64,000 bases of DNA, from contig NZ_JAFEWC010000001.1 of the NCBI RefSeq assembly GCF_017355875.1, forward strand, positions 1,116,001-1,180,000, in the 5' to 3' direction. A model generated the notes under the pieces. The model saw only the letters and a program-made list of their open reading frames with translations. It was not told where the DNA came from and did not search any database. Within the stretch, counting starts at the first letter, position 1. Each line of letters begins with the position of its first letter. A program made the translations under genes and the position numbers. This document shows positions 49,647 to 58,110 of this stretch, one piece after another. Source of the DNA: Aridibaculum aurantiacum. Lineage in GTDB: Bacteria > Bacteroidota > Bacteroidia > Chitinophagales > Chitinophagaceae.

Positions 49647-50840
49647 TTGAAAGACCAAATTTTTAAGATCAATGGTGCTGTTCAGCACTATGCGTGGGGA
49701 GGATTTGACTTTATTCCGTCGTTGCTACGCATGGCAAGGAAAGAACAAAAACCATATGCAGAATACTGGCTGGGCGCTCATCCTTCTGCGCCTTCAGATG
49801 TAGAATTGCCAGATGGAACCAGCATTTTCTTGAATGCTGCTATCAAACAACTTCCTTTCAAATATATAGGTGAGAAAGTGTACGAACGCTTTGGTGAACT
49901 GCCTTACCTGCTAAAGGTGCTGGATGTGCGCGAAATGCTTTCCATACAGGTGCATCCTACAAGAGAGGAAGCAATTAAAGGTTTTGAAAAAGAAGAAGCT
50001 GCAGGAATACCTATTGATGCGCCACATCGTAATTATAAGGATAGAAATCACAAGCCGGAGGTGATGATTGCGCTAAGTGATTTTTGGTTGTTACACGGCT
50101 TCAAACCTGCTGATGAACTGGTGGCTACCTTACAACAAGTGCCTTCATTCAAAGAGCTTGTGGCAGTGTTTGAGAAGGAAGGCTATTTCGGACTGTACAA
50201 GCATGTAATGGAAATGCCGCAAGATGCCGCAGATGCTATGCTTGGTCCTGTAGTAAAAGAAGCCTTAGCCGGCACACCGCCTAAAAATGATCCTGCTTAT
50301 TGGGTAGCTAAATTGTACAATGGAAATGCACCAGTTGACGGTTTCGACAGAGGCATATTTTCCATCTACTTTTTCAATATTGTACAGCTGCATAAAGGGC
50401 AGGCAATTTTTCAGCAGGCAGGTGTGCCACATGCCTACCTGGAGGGGCAGAACGTGGAGCTGATGGCCAATAGCGACAACGTGCTACGCGGAGGACTGAC
50501 ACCTAAACATGTGGATGTGCCCGAGTTGCTAAAGCAAACCACTTTTGAACCCATACATCCTTATGTGCAGGGAGGCGTAGTAAAAGAAGGTGGAGAAAGA
50601 ATATTTGATTGTCCGGTGGAAGATTTTGGCATCAGCATGTTTTCTTTAGAAAATGGTAAAGCATATACTGCTACTGCATTTTCAGCTGAGATATTTTTGA
50701 TAACTCAAGGAAGTGTGAGCGTAGGTGAGCAGCAATTTTCTGCAGGAGAGGCCTTTCTTGTTGCAGCTGAAACGGAGTATACCATAGTAGCAAACGAGGA
50801 CACAGAAGCTTATAAGGCGTTTGTGCCAAAACTGGCTTAG
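49647..50840 (+). CDS. manA: Class I mannose-6-phosphate isomerase, TTG start
   Basis: A 397-aa zinc phosphomannose isomerase interconverting mannose-6-phosphate and fructose-6-phosphate, for GDP-mannose and surface-polysaccharide synthesis or mannose use. Family motifs: VQHYAWGG near residue 12, the zinc-site region QVHPTREEA and HKPEV, and QQAGVPHAYLEGQNVELMANSDNVLRGGLTPKH. The gene must start at the TTG at 49647, because no in-frame ATG occurs before the AMARK region and the family N-terminus (KDQIFKINGAVQHYAWGG) would be lost otherwise. An A-rich leader and a TATGTTTG -7 box at 49617-49624 precede it. It is alone between divergent and convergent neighbours. Confidence 0.93.
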   Translation: MKDQIFKINGAVQHYAWGGFDFIPSLLRMARKEQKPYAEYWLGAHPSAPSDVELPDGTSIFLNAAIKQLPFKYIGEKVYERFGELPYLLKVLDVREMLSIQVHPTREEAIKGFEKEEAAGIPIDAPHRNYKDRNHKPEVMIALSDFWLLHGFKPADELVATLQQVPSFKELVAVFEKEGYFGLYKHVMEMPQDAADAMLGPVVKEALAGTPPKNDPAYWVAKLYNGNAPVDGFDRGIFSIYFFNIVQLHKGQAIFQQAGVPHAYLEGQNVELMANSDNVLRGGLTPKHVDVPELLKQTTFEPIHPYVQGGVVKEGGERIFDCPVEDFGISMFSLENGKAYTATAFSAEIFLITQGSVSVGEQQFSAGEAFLVAAETEYTIVANEDTEAYKAFVPKLA

Positions 50841-50888
50841 CAGGTTAAGTAAAAGGTGCAGAAGCATTATCTATAATAATTTTTCAGC

Positions 50889-50896
50889 TATTTTTG
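50889..50896 (+). promoter_or_regulatory. TAnnTTTG -7 box of the DUF6580-type gene
   Basis: TATTTTTG ends 16 nt before the ATG at 50913. It matches the Bacteroidota -7 consensus; the -33 TTG is not evident. Confidence 0.45.
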
Positions 50897-50912
50897 CCGC
50901 TCAACTAAATAA

Positions 50913-51491
50913 ATGATGAACAATCAGAGCAAGACTTCCATACTTTCTATAGCGGTTCTAATACTATTTGCAGCCGCTACCAGGTTGTTTCCACACTATC
51001 CAAACTTTACAGCTATTGGTGCTATGGCTATCTTTGGAGGAGCTGTTATAAAAGATAAAAAACTAGCTTTTTTACTTCCTCTTGGTGCATTGTTCTTGTC
51101 TGATGTTTGCCTGCAGTTGTTTGGTATTACACAAGGCTTCTATAGCGGGCAGTTGTTTGTGTATGCTGCATTTGTACTTATCACTGCGCTTGCTACTTTC
51201 ATCCGCAAGCCTGGTTTTGCAAACATCACTTTAGCTGCAGTTTGGTCAGGACTTATATTCTTCATTATCTCCAACGTGGGTGTGTGGATCATGAGCGATG
51301 GTATCATTTATCCTAAAACAATGTCTGGTTTAGCTGCTTGTTTTGCTGCTGCACTACCTTTTTACAAGAACGAATTCTTTGGAAACTTTTTGCTGAATGG
51401 CATCTATGGCAATATGTTCTTTAGTGCATTATTATTTGGCGCCTACTTCCTGGTTCAGAGATCAAGGAAATCGGCAACTGCCGTAGCTTAA
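50913..51491 (+). CDS. DUF6580-like putative membrane transport component
   Basis: A 192-aa membrane protein with about five transmembrane segments. It carries the ATRLFPHYPNFTAIGAMAIFGG and LPLGALFLSDVCLQ motifs that I associate with DUF6580, whose members resemble the substrate-binding S component of energy-coupling transporters. The substrate is unknown. Further segments are FVYAAFVLITALATF, FFIISNVGVWIM and FGNFLLNGIYGNMFFSALL. It is the only gene between manA and the convergent terminator at 51515-51541. The TATTTTTG box at 50889 is a likely promoter. Confidence 0.75.
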   Translation: MMNNQSKTSILSIAVLILFAAATRLFPHYPNFTAIGAMAIFGGAVIKDKKLAFLLPLGALFLSDVCLQLFGITQGFYSGQLFVYAAFVLITALATFIRKPGFANITLAAVWSGLIFFIISNVGVWIMSDGIIYPKTMSGLAACFAAALPFYKNEFFGNFLLNGIYGNMFFSALLFGAYFLVQRSRKSATAVA

Positions 51492-51514
51492 GCTATTTCT
51501 ATATAAAATTTTAG

Positions 51515-51541
51515 AACCTGTGTGAAAGCACAGGTTTTTTA
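51515..51541 (+). terminator. Terminator between convergent genes
   Basis: AACCTGTG (51515-51522) pairs with CACAGGTT (51529-51536) around TGAAAG, followed by TTTTATT. It ends at the stop codon of the minus-strand gene, and the mirror side carries an A/T-rich sequence, so it may serve both genes. Confidence 0.9.
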
Positions 51542-52186
51542 TTGGAGAGAAGCGAACCAGTAATCATTGTGCTGCTGCGTACCTGTTACTATTACTTGTA
51601 TGGGAGATTTGAATAAACTACAATTGGTGACCAGCGTGTGAAACTCGCCATTTTCACCGCATGGATCTATTCCTTTTTCTTCCAGTTCCTGCACCAGTTG
51701 AGGTGTAAGGATTTTACCTAAATATGCTTCGCCCATAGTCTTGTTACAGCTAACGATCATGGTTTCTAAGCCGCCTTCTAGCATCTGCAAAACCAACGCC
51801 TTTCGCTCCATTTTCCAAAGTGGTAACCGTGCAGATAATCCAGCTTGCTGGCATACCATTTCCTCCCAATCGCGGTGCGCTTGCAGGTCAATATCTCCAA
51901 ATACAGCATGATCCAATTTGTACTCGTTCTTCAGGTAAGTAAGTGCATTGATGAAGTTGGGCTGGTAGTCGCTCCAGCTACTGCTTACCAGGTGAAGCGG
52001 CAGGCCAATGGCTTCAGCCTGTTTTTTTAGAATGGCTATAGGTATGCCATGGCTGCGGGAAATTTGCCCTTCCTCGTTCAGCACATTTACAAGCACCGCG
52101 GGCTGCAGTCCTTGTTCAATAGCAAGAATGGTGGCAAAGCAACTGTCTTTACCACCACTCCAACTAACTACAAAGCGATTGTGCAT
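51539..52186 (-). CDS. Dph6-related ATP pyrophosphatase (diphthine-ammonia ligase fold)
   Basis: A 215-aa adenine nucleotide alpha-hydrolase (PP-loop) protein. The N-terminus has the SGGKDS PP-loop (VVSWSGGKDSCFA) and the C-terminus has the conserved GENGEFHTLV motif. In eukaryotes and archaea Dph6 amidates diphthine; bacteria lack diphthamide, so the bacterial homologue acts on an unknown carboxylate substrate using ATP. It is last in an operon with phzF and rnhA (10 bp after rnhA). The family call is good; the reaction is not known. Confidence 0.85.
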   Translation of the reverse strand: MHNRFVVSWSGGKDSCFATILAIEQGLQPAVLVNVLNEEGQISRSHGIPIAILKKQAEAIGLPLHLVSSSWSDYQPNFINALTYLKNEYKLDHAVFGDIDLQAHRDWEEMVCQQAGLSARLPLWKMERKALVLQMLEGGLETMIVSCNKTMGEAYLGKILTPQLVQELEEKGIDPCGENGEFHTLVTNCSLFKSPIQVIVTGTQQHNDYWFASLQ

Positions 52187-52196
52187 GTAAATGATC

Positions 52197-52682
52197 CTAG
52201 CTTCTTTGAGATTTTAATTCCTGTTCGTAGCCTGTATCTATAAGATGGTTACCTCCATCCGCGGCTTGTGTAGCCAACTCATCACAGCGGTTGTTATATG
52301 GATTATTTGCGTGACCCTTTACCCACTTGAATTGGATATTGTAATCTTTAGACAGTTTGTAGAACCGTGTCCAAAGGTCTTTGTTCTTCTTGCCACCTTT
52401 GAAATCTGTACGAATCCAGTTGTTCAGCCAGCCTTCTGATACTGCCTTTACCACGTACTGGCTGTCGGTGAAAATCGTTAGCGGGATGTTCTTTTTATTC
52501 AGTGATTCAAGTGCTACGATCACCGCCATTAGCTCCATGCGATTGTTGGTGGTAAGGCGGTAACCTGCAGATAATTCTTTTCTCTTATCTCCCCACATTA
52601 AGATGGCGCCATAGCCACCAGGCCCGGGGTTGCCGCGGCTCGATCCATCTGTATATATGATCAGTTGATGTCCGTTACTCAT
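52197..52682 (-). CDS. rnhA: Ribonuclease HI
   Basis: A 161-aa RNase HI that cleaves RNA in RNA-DNA hybrids. The N-terminal IYTDGSSRGNPGPGGYGAIL contains the first catalytic Asp; RMELMAVIVALE has the Glu, TDSQYVV the second Asp, and CDELATQAADGG the final Asp. KGHANNPYNNRCD is the conserved His-loop. It sits in an operon between phzF (1 bp away) and the Dph6-like gene (10 bp), probably only for shared transcription. Confidence 0.96.
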   Translation of the reverse strand: MSNGHQLIIYTDGSSRGNPGPGGYGAILMWGDKRKELSAGYRLTTNNRMELMAVIVALESLNKKNIPLTIFTDSQYVVKAVSEGWLNNWIRTDFKGGKKNKDLWTRFYKLSKDYNIQFKWVKGHANNPYNNRCDELATQAADGGNHLIDTGYEQELKSQRS

Positions 52683-52683
52683 G

Positions 52684-53463
52684 TTATAAATAATATTCTC
52701 CCTTCATGTACAAAACGGTGTGTCCACCAATGATCACCCTGTCGCCCCTGTCTTCACAAAACAGCTGACCTTCCCTTGCGGAAAGTTGCCTTGCCATCAT
52801 CTTGTCTTTACCAAACTCCTGCGCCCAATAAGGGATGAGGGAGCAATGAGCAGAGCCTGTAACAGGATCTTCACCAATAACAGAATTTGGAACAAAGAAC
52901 CGCGAAACAAAATCAGCTTCGCGTCCCGGTGCTGTTACAATAATGCCTACCACATCCAACTTATTCAGGTGCGAAAAATTTGGAACCAGGTTACGCACAT
53001 ATTTTTCATCATCGTACACCAAAAAGTAATCGCGTGACTTCAGCACTTTCGTTGGGGCAATATCAAAACCATCTAACAACGCTGAAGGTGCTTCTGCAGG
53101 TTTAGGCATTCTTGATGGAAAGTTTAATTGTATAACATCGTCCATTTTATGGACTTCTAAAATGCCGCTCTGGCTGCTGAAGCGAATAACATCTGATGTA
53201 TGTGGTGTATGATGAAAAATGACATGTGCAGTGGCTAGCGTAGCATGTCCACAGAGGTCTATTTCCATCTCAGGCGTAAACCACCTGATATGATATTCGT
53301 GACCAGTCTTTAAAAAAAATGCTGTTTCACTCAGGTTGTTCTCAGCAGCAAGACGCTGCATTACATGGTCAGGTAGCCAGTTCTCCAGTGGGCAAACCGC
53401 AGCAGGGTTGCCACCAAAGATGGATGATGTAAAAGCATCTACCTGGTAAATCTCGTTTGGCAT
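52684..53463 (-). CDS. PhzF family isomerase
   Basis: A 259-aa PhzF-family protein. The frame can begin at 53484, but the Met at 53463 matches the family N-terminus (MPNEIYQVDAFTSSIFGGNPA). Both halves of the two-fold symmetric diaminopimelate epimerase-like fold are visible: NNLSETAFF (the catalytic Glu region), IDLCGHATLATAHV, and DPVTGSAHCSLIPYW. Family members isomerise small molecules, as in phenazine synthesis, but most Bacteroidota copies lack a known substrate, and no phenazine genes are present here. It leads the operon phzF-rnhA-dph6-like. A TAATTTTG box at 53496-53503 could be its promoter. Confidence 0.88.
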   Translation of the reverse strand: MPNEIYQVDAFTSSIFGGNPAAVCPLENWLPDHVMQRLAAENNLSETAFFLKTGHEYHIRWFTPEMEIDLCGHATLATAHVIFHHTPHTSDVIRFSSQSGILEVHKMDDVIQLNFPSRMPKPAEAPSALLDGFDIAPTKVLKSRDYFLVYDDEKYVRNLVPNFSHLNKLDVVGIIVTAPGREADFVSRFFVPNSVIGEDPVTGSAHCSLIPYWAQEFGKDKMMARQLSAREGQLFCEDRGDRVIIGGHTVLYMKGEYYL

Positions 53464-53495
53464 ATTTATTAATTCTAAAGTCAAAAATCAAAAGT

Positions 53496-53503
53496 CAAAA
53501 TTA
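53496..53503 (-). promoter_or_regulatory. TAnnTTTG -7 box before phzF operon
   Basis: The minus strand reads TAATTTTG, 32 nt before the phzF start. It matches the Bacteroidota -7 element. No TTG at the expected spacing was found. Confidence 0.35.
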
Positions 53504-53533
53504 AATGTGATCCAACGTTAAAGCCGGGGCTTC

Positions 53534-54259
53534 TTAGTGTACCTGGTCAGGAAAGTATTTTAGAGGGAACTCCATCACCAGGTTGCAGTCGGGGTGAAGG
53601 TACAGGTTGTCTATCGTCATGATCTTTCTTTCAGCAATTTGTTTATCCGTAGCATTCACTTTGGCAAAAAAATGAACCACCATCTTTTGCATTTGCTTCG
53701 GGATGTTTGCCTGCCTGAACTGCAGCCTTTTGCCGGTAGCTGTTTCCAAAGCTTTAGATATCATTTCAGAGCAATACATCTTATCATCATCAGTGATATC
53801 GTAAACGGCATCAAAACGAACATCAGCATTCTTATATTTATCAATCGTAGTAGCCAATGCTGCTTTTTCTGCCGCTGATAAATTGTACCGGTATAAAGCA
53901 CATTTTATATGCTTTGCCGCGTTGATGAATGAATCAATCGGAATGTATTGAATGGTATCTGCGCCCTTTTGTTCAGGAGCTATATGGGCTACATAGATTT
54001 TGTTCTCCTTCGTTACCACAATGCCTGTATGCGAGTAAGAGTGATCTTTTTCGTTGATGTACCGTACCCTGTCACTTATCAGGTCGTCATTTAGCCTCAC
54101 CAACAGGTCGCCAGGTTGCGCAGCTGCCTTCAGTTGTTGAATGTTTTGCTGTACCCGCTGCTCTGCACTTTGCTCCAATGCAGGCTGCGTAGTGCTTGCT
54201 GACTGGCAGGCAGTGAACCCTATCATCCATACCGCGGCTACTATTGCTGTTATCTTCAT
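53534..54259 (-). CDS. YiiX/YebB-like NlpC/P60-fold lipoprotein
   Basis: A 241-aa lipoprotein (lipobox in WMIGFTACQS, Cys at residue 18) with the YiiX/YebB-like fold. PGDLLVRLND, SYSHTGIVV (the catalytic His region) and KMYCSEMISKAL (the Cys nucleophile motif) fit a permuted NlpC/P60 cysteine hydrolase. It likely acts in the periplasm on a lipid or peptidoglycan-related substrate; the family is poorly characterised. The gene is 70 bp from phzF upstream and 74 bp from the anchor-J gene downstream, each with its own signals. Confidence 0.85.
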   Translation of the reverse strand: MKITAIVAAVWMIGFTACQSASTTQPALEQSAEQRVQQNIQQLKAAAQPGDLLVRLNDDLISDRVRYINEKDHSYSHTGIVVTKENKIYVAHIAPEQKGADTIQYIPIDSFINAAKHIKCALYRYNLSAAEKAALATTIDKYKNADVRFDAVYDITDDDKMYCSEMISKALETATGKRLQFRQANIPKQMQKMVVHFFAKVNATDKQIAERKIMTIDNLYLHPDCNLVMEFPLKYFPDQVH

Positions 54260-54280
54260 ACTCTATGTGTGGCGGGTAAA

Positions 54281-54312
54281 AATAAAAAGGCTGCCGGTAG
54301 TTACGGCAGCCT
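54281..54312 (-). terminator. Terminator of the choice-of-anchor J gene pair
   Basis: AGGCTGCCG (54288-54296) pairs with CGGCAGCCT (54304-54312); on the minus strand a T-rich run follows (complement of the A-run at 54281-54288). It lies just past the stop of the 273-aa lipoprotein gene. Confidence 0.85.
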
Positions 54313-54333
54313 CTCTAAACTATTTTATTTTAC

Positions 54334-55155
54334 TTATTGACGAACGAAAGCCAGGCTATCTACACCAACCACACTAGGATAGTTGTCGCCACTGGTTCCA
54401 CCAAACAAACCTGCATCTGTACTCATGTAGCGGAAAGCAAAACGGCCGTTGGTAACAGCTCCACCAGGCACACCAGCTAAAGTGATGGTATACTTGGTCC
54501 ACTGCTGCGGGTAACCAGGCACAGCAGGTGTATTGCCTGTTGCATCATTGTTTAAATAGTTGCTGTTGATGTCGAGCAGGTTTACGCTAAAGCTGCCGGT
54601 AGAGGTGTGGGTATTGCCCACATTTGCTGATCCGTCAGTGAAGTTGGCACGTACCTGCATGCGGTCTCTTGTGTATACGCTATAGTCCTGGTCGTTTACT
54701 GCACGGGTATAAAAAATGATTTGGTCGCCATTCTTCATAGGAAGTACTGGTGAGATCAACCACGCACTGATGTTGGCATTACCTGAAATATCGTTTGCAG
54801 CAGAAGCATCGCAACTTACAAAGTCGTTAGGCGTTTTGCTTGCTGAATAAGCTGGAAAACCAATATAAGGTACGGGTGCAAGGAACTTGAATTGAACACC
54901 TGTAGCAGCTTCGTAGCGTCCTTGTCTCCAACCTGTCTGTCCAATAGGGCTGCTGTTGTTTCTAAAAATCCATCCTTTGGCAGCAAGATTTCCCACTGTA
55001 TCAAATTCCTCTACAAAAGATGCAGAAGTAGCAGGTGGAAATACGGGCGTAAGATTGCGCGTGGTGGGTGCTGTTTCTTTTTTGCAAGAAGCAACTACCA
55101 TGGTTATGGACACCAAAGAAGCAATAGCGTATATAAGTGGTTTTGAAGTTTTCAT
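54334..55155 (-). CDS. Choice-of-anchor J domain lipoprotein, copy 2
   Basis: A 273-aa lipoprotein (lipobox in SITMVVASCKK). The mature part matches the choice-of-anchor J domain: SASFVEEFDTVGNLAAKGWI, then WRQGRYEA, ISAWLISPVLPMKNGDQIIF and YTRAVNDQDYSVYTRDRMQV. These are beta-sandwich adhesin or carbohydrate-binding-like modules. It is a diverged paralogue of the gene at 55167, with the same domain order, so this is a tandem duplication. The terminator downstream is at 54281-54312. The ligand is unknown. Confidence 0.88.
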   Translation of the reverse strand: MKTSKPLIYAIASLVSITMVVASCKKETAPTTRNLTPVFPPATSASFVEEFDTVGNLAAKGWIFRNNSSPIGQTGWRQGRYEAATGVQFKFLAPVPYIGFPAYSASKTPNDFVSCDASAANDISGNANISAWLISPVLPMKNGDQIIFYTRAVNDQDYSVYTRDRMQVRANFTDGSANVGNTHTSTGSFSVNLLDINSNYLNNDATGNTPAVPGYPQQWTKYTITLAGVPGGAVTNGRFAFRYMSTDAGLFGGTSGDNYPSVVGVDSLAFVRQ

Positions 55156-55166
55156 TCTTTCGTTTT

Positions 55167-55901
55167 TTAGCGTCCTACACTTTGATAAGTTACATAATCA
55201 ATGCCTACACCTGAACCTAATCCGTTCCAGCCACCACCTTCAATAAAGTACCTGAAGGCATAGCGACCGCGAACAGGCTTACTCAAACCATACACAGTGG
55301 CTTCAAAGCGTGTCCAATTAGCTGGATAAGCCTTGGTGGATGGAGTAACTATACTACTGAACTCGTATGTCGGGTTGATGTCAAGCAAGGGAGTATCAAA
55401 ATCACCTGCATCCGAACCACTACCTACATTCAATCCTTCGTTGTGAAGGTTGAGCCTTACCTGCAGCCTGTTGCCATAATCTGTAGAGTCGCCGGCACCA
55501 TCATCGTATTGAAGGGCACGGGTGTAAAAAATGATCTTATCGCCGTTTTGAAAAGTAACTGGAGGAGATATCAACCAATTGCTGATGATACCTGCAGCAG
55601 CCGATGTAGAAGTATAATCTGCGCCTATAAAACCTGCGTAAGTGCCGTTAGAAGAAAAAGGAGAAAACCAAGGCATCACTTCACCACCTTGCTGCCAGAT
55701 GTTAGATCCTTTAGGGGTGCTGGCATTGGTAATCATCCACCCGCGTGAAAGTGAAGCGGCAACTGTATCAAATTCTTCGATATGCGATTGATCAGCAACG
55801 GGAGGCGGGACGGTTAGATACCGGTCGTCTACGCAACTGGTAAATAATAGTGAAGGAATACCAACCAACAATAAGATGTTAGGTAAAAGTCTTTTTCTCA
55901 T
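55167..55901 (-). CDS. Choice-of-anchor J domain lipoprotein, copy 1
   Basis: A 244-aa lipoprotein (lipobox in LVGIPSLLFTSCVDD). The domain matches the copy downstream: HIEEFDTVAASLSRGWMITN, WQQGGEVMPW, IISNWLISPPVTFQNGDKI and FYTRALQYDDGAGDSTDYGN, then RLQVRLNL. An 11-bp gap to the next gene points to co-transcription. The pair may form two variants of a surface-exposed binding lipoprotein. Confidence 0.88.
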   Translation of the reverse strand: MRKRLLPNILLLVGIPSLLFTSCVDDRYLTVPPPVADQSHIEEFDTVAASLSRGWMITNASTPKGSNIWQQGGEVMPWFSPFSSNGTYAGFIGADYTSTSAAAGIISNWLISPPVTFQNGDKIIFYTRALQYDDGAGDSTDYGNRLQVRLNLHNEGLNVGSGSDAGDFDTPLLDINPTYEFSSIVTPSTKAYPANWTRFEATVYGLSKPVRGRYAFRYFIEGGGWNGLGSGVGIDYVTYQSVGR

Positions 55902-56049
55902 ACAGTTATATTCTAGTTAGGCTTTGCAGGTGATGAAACCGGGGTGAAATTACTTCTTTTTGCCAAATACAAAAATTTCCTAAAACGTGCCTGCATAACA
56001 GCTTCATTGCCCTGTTGATTTTTTGTTTTTGCTCCTTTCCTATAAAAGA

Positions 56050-56082
56050 AAAAAGAGGTTATTCAAACAGAATAACCTCTTT
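56050..56082 (-). terminator. Terminator of the acyl-CoA carboxylase beta gene
   Basis: A 13-bp perfect stem, AAAGAGGTTATTC (56052-56064) with its complement (56070-56082), loop AAACA. On the minus strand the stem is followed by T-rich sequence. It lies 23 bp past the stop codon at 56105. Confidence 0.92.
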
Positions 56083-56104
56083 CGTATACTTGAATAATTT
56101 CTTA

Positions 56105-57733
56105 CTATACCTGGAAAACACCCACTTTCAGCTCAGGAATAACAGGATTATGATTAGCGGCTTCAATGCCCACAGAAATCACTTTTCTTGTTTCTGCAGG
56201 ATCAATAATAGCATCTACCCACAAACGTGCTGCAGCATACAATGCATTGGTTTGTTTTTCGTAGCGGCTTTTTAGTTCATTAAGTAATTTTTGTTCATCC
56301 TCCGGAGAAACTACTTCGCCCTTTGCTTTCATACCTGCAACCTGTATTTGCAACATAGTTTTAGCTGCTTGCTCACCACCCATCACCGCTATTTTAGCCG
56401 AAGGCCATGCATAGATAAATCTAGGATCGTAGGCTTTGCCACACATAGCATAGTTGCCGGCGCCATAGCTATTACCTACAATGATGGTGATCTTTGGAAC
56501 GACAGAATTCGCAACTGCATTCACCAGTTTAGCTCCGTCTTTTATTATACCTGCATGTTCGCTGCGGCTACCTACCATGAAACCAGTCACATCCTGCAGG
56601 AACACCAGCGGTATCTTTTTCTGGTTGCAATTCATAATGAAACGGGCTGCTTTGTCTGCACTATCGTTGTAGATAACGCCACCCATTTGCAGTTCGCCTT
56701 TTTTATTTTTTGTTACCAGCCTTTGATTGGCTACTATGCCTACTGCCCATCCATCGATGCGTGCATAACCACACAGTATGGTCTTTCCATAATCTTCTTT
56801 AAACTGGTCAAACTCGCTGTTGTCTACTATCCGCTCTATCACCTCCAGCATGTCGTAGGGCTTTAGATTACCTACCGGTAAAATGCCATAGATCTCTTCC
56901 GGGTTTTTCTTAGGTGGAGCAGGTGTAGCACGATCAAAACCTGCAGTAGGATTATGTCCGATTTTGCTTACGATCCTCTTTACCTGGTCAAGGCATTCTT
57001 CCTCTGTTTGAAATTTATAGTCAGCTATACCGCTTATCTCTGTATGTGTGGCAGCACCTCCTAATGTCTCTACATCTATGTCTTCGCCTACAGCTGCTTT
57101 TACCAGGTAAGGTCCGGCAAGAAAAATGCTGCCATTGCCTTCTACCATCAGCGTTTCATCGCTCATGATGGGCAGGTAGGCACCACCGGCTACACATGCG
57201 CCCATTACAGCAGCTATTTGTGTAATGCCCATTGCGCTGATGCGTGCATTGTTGCGAAAAATTCTACCAAAATGTTCTTTGTCGGGAAATATCTCATCCT
57301 GCATGGGAAGAAAAACGCCGGCACTGTCTACCAGGTAAATGATAGGCAGGTTGTTCTCCATTGCGATCTCCTGCATGCGCAGGTTCTTTTTGCCGGTAAT
57401 TGGAAACCAGGCGCCTGCCTTTACCGTTTGATCGTTCGCCACCACCACGCATTGGCGGTTGCTGATATAGCCTATACCTGCCACTGTTCCGCCGGCAGGA
57501 CAGCCTCCTTGTTCTTCATACATTTCGTGCCCTGCAAAACCACCTATTTCAGTGAACGTGGTCCCTTTGTCGAGTAGGTATTCTATGCGTTGGCGGGCTG
57601 TTAGTTTGTTCTTTTCTTTTTGCTTCTCTATGGCTTTTTTGCCGCCACCCAGTTTTATTTTTTCAAACTGCTGGCGGAGTTGGCTCACGCTCATTTTCAT
57701 GGCGTCTTCGTTCTTATTGAATTCCAAATTCAT
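56105..57733 (-). CDS. Acyl-CoA carboxylase beta subunit (carboxyltransferase; methylcrotonyl-CoA-like)
   Basis: A 542-aa biotin-dependent carboxyltransferase beta subunit of the propionyl/methylcrotonyl-CoA carboxylase group. It joins carboxybiotin to an acyl-CoA, in leucine or odd-chain catabolism. The signature blocks are EQGGCPAGGTVAGIG, IYLVDSAGVFLPMQDEIFPD, ARISAMGITQIAAVMGACVA, SIFLAGPYLVKAAVGEDIDV and GRSEHAGIIKDGAKLV, with the C-terminal INVGNSYGAGNYAMCG-type motif. The text most resembles methylcrotonyl-CoA carboxylase beta (mccB), though the exact substrate is not proven. No biotin carboxylase gene is present in this window. A TATCTTTG promoter with a TTG 18 nt further upstream lies directly before it. 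Confidence 0.92.
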   Translation of the reverse strand: MNLEFNKNEDAMKMSVSQLRQQFEKIKLGGGKKAIEKQKEKNKLTARQRIEYLLDKGTTFTEIGGFAGHEMYEEQGGCPAGGTVAGIGYISNRQCVVVANDQTVKAGAWFPITGKKNLRMQEIAMENNLPIIYLVDSAGVFLPMQDEIFPDKEHFGRIFRNNARISAMGITQIAAVMGACVAGGAYLPIMSDETLMVEGNGSIFLAGPYLVKAAVGEDIDVETLGGAATHTEISGIADYKFQTEEECLDQVKRIVSKIGHNPTAGFDRATPAPPKKNPEEIYGILPVGNLKPYDMLEVIERIVDNSEFDQFKEDYGKTILCGYARIDGWAVGIVANQRLVTKNKKGELQMGGVIYNDSADKAARFIMNCNQKKIPLVFLQDVTGFMVGSRSEHAGIIKDGAKLVNAVANSVVPKITIIVGNSYGAGNYAMCGKAYDPRFIYAWPSAKIAVMGGEQAAKTMLQIQVAGMKAKGEVVSPEDEQKLLNELKSRYEKQTNALYAAARLWVDAIIDPAETRKVISVGIEAANHNPVIPELKVGVFQV

Positions 57734-57753
57734 AGTGCTGTTTCGTTAGGAAA

Positions 57754-57782
57754 CAAAGATAGGGGAGTGCAAGTGTGCTCAA
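57754..57782 (-). promoter_or_regulatory. Complete Bacteroidota promoter before the carboxylase gene
   Basis: The minus strand carries TTG (57782-57780), an 18-nt spacer and TATCTTTG (57761-57754), which together match the Bacteroidota consensus TTG-N(17-23)-TAnnTTTG. The carboxylase ATG (57733) follows 20 nt after the -7 box. Confidence 0.65.
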
Positions 57783-57831
57783 TCAATAATGTAGAAGGTG
57801 TGCTGGAGGCACGCGTGGTTCGGGAGAAGAA

Positions 57832-57860
57832 ACAAAAAAGCAACAGGTAGAACTGTTGCC
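57832..57860 (-). terminator. Terminator of the small acidic gene pair
   Basis: GCAACAG (57840-57846) pairs with CTGTTGC (57853-57859); on the minus strand it runs into six T residues (complement of AAAAAA at 57834-57839). It lies 28 bp past the stop of the 64-aa acidic protein. Confidence 0.8.
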
Positions 57861-57888
57861 TAAGTAAGGTGTTGCAAAAAGTTGCTGA

Positions 57889-58083
57889 TTATATCAAAGC
57901 CGTGTCTTCGCCTAGTCTTGCACTTTCTTCTTCATCCAGATCATCGTTGGGACTAGATGCTGTGAATTCTGCATCTTCTTCCATGTCTTTATCTGCCTGT
58001 TCATGTGCCTGCTCTATCACGTCTTTATTTGTAGGTTCCTGGTTCTGCTGTTGTTGCTCTTCTTTGGGTGTATTGTCTTGCAT
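57889..58083 (-). CDS. Small acidic protein, unknown (pair member B)
   Basis: A 64-aa hydrophilic protein (start at Met 58083, MQDNTPKEE...). It is strongly acidic, with many Glu/Asp/Gln residues (KEEQQQQNQ, KDMEEDAEF, EEESARLGED) and no hydrophobic segment, so it is probably disordered. It shares VIEQ and EFT patterns with the neighbour at 58111. Both are similarly small and cytosolic. A real gene is plausible because a terminator follows and the composition is coherent. Function unknown. Confidence 0.55.
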   Translation of the reverse strand: MQDNTPKEEQQQQNQEPTNKDVIEQAHEQADKDMEEDAEFTASSPNDDLDEEESARLGEDTALI

Positions 58084-58110
58084 GTTTTTCGTTTTAAAGT
58101 TTATTATCAA

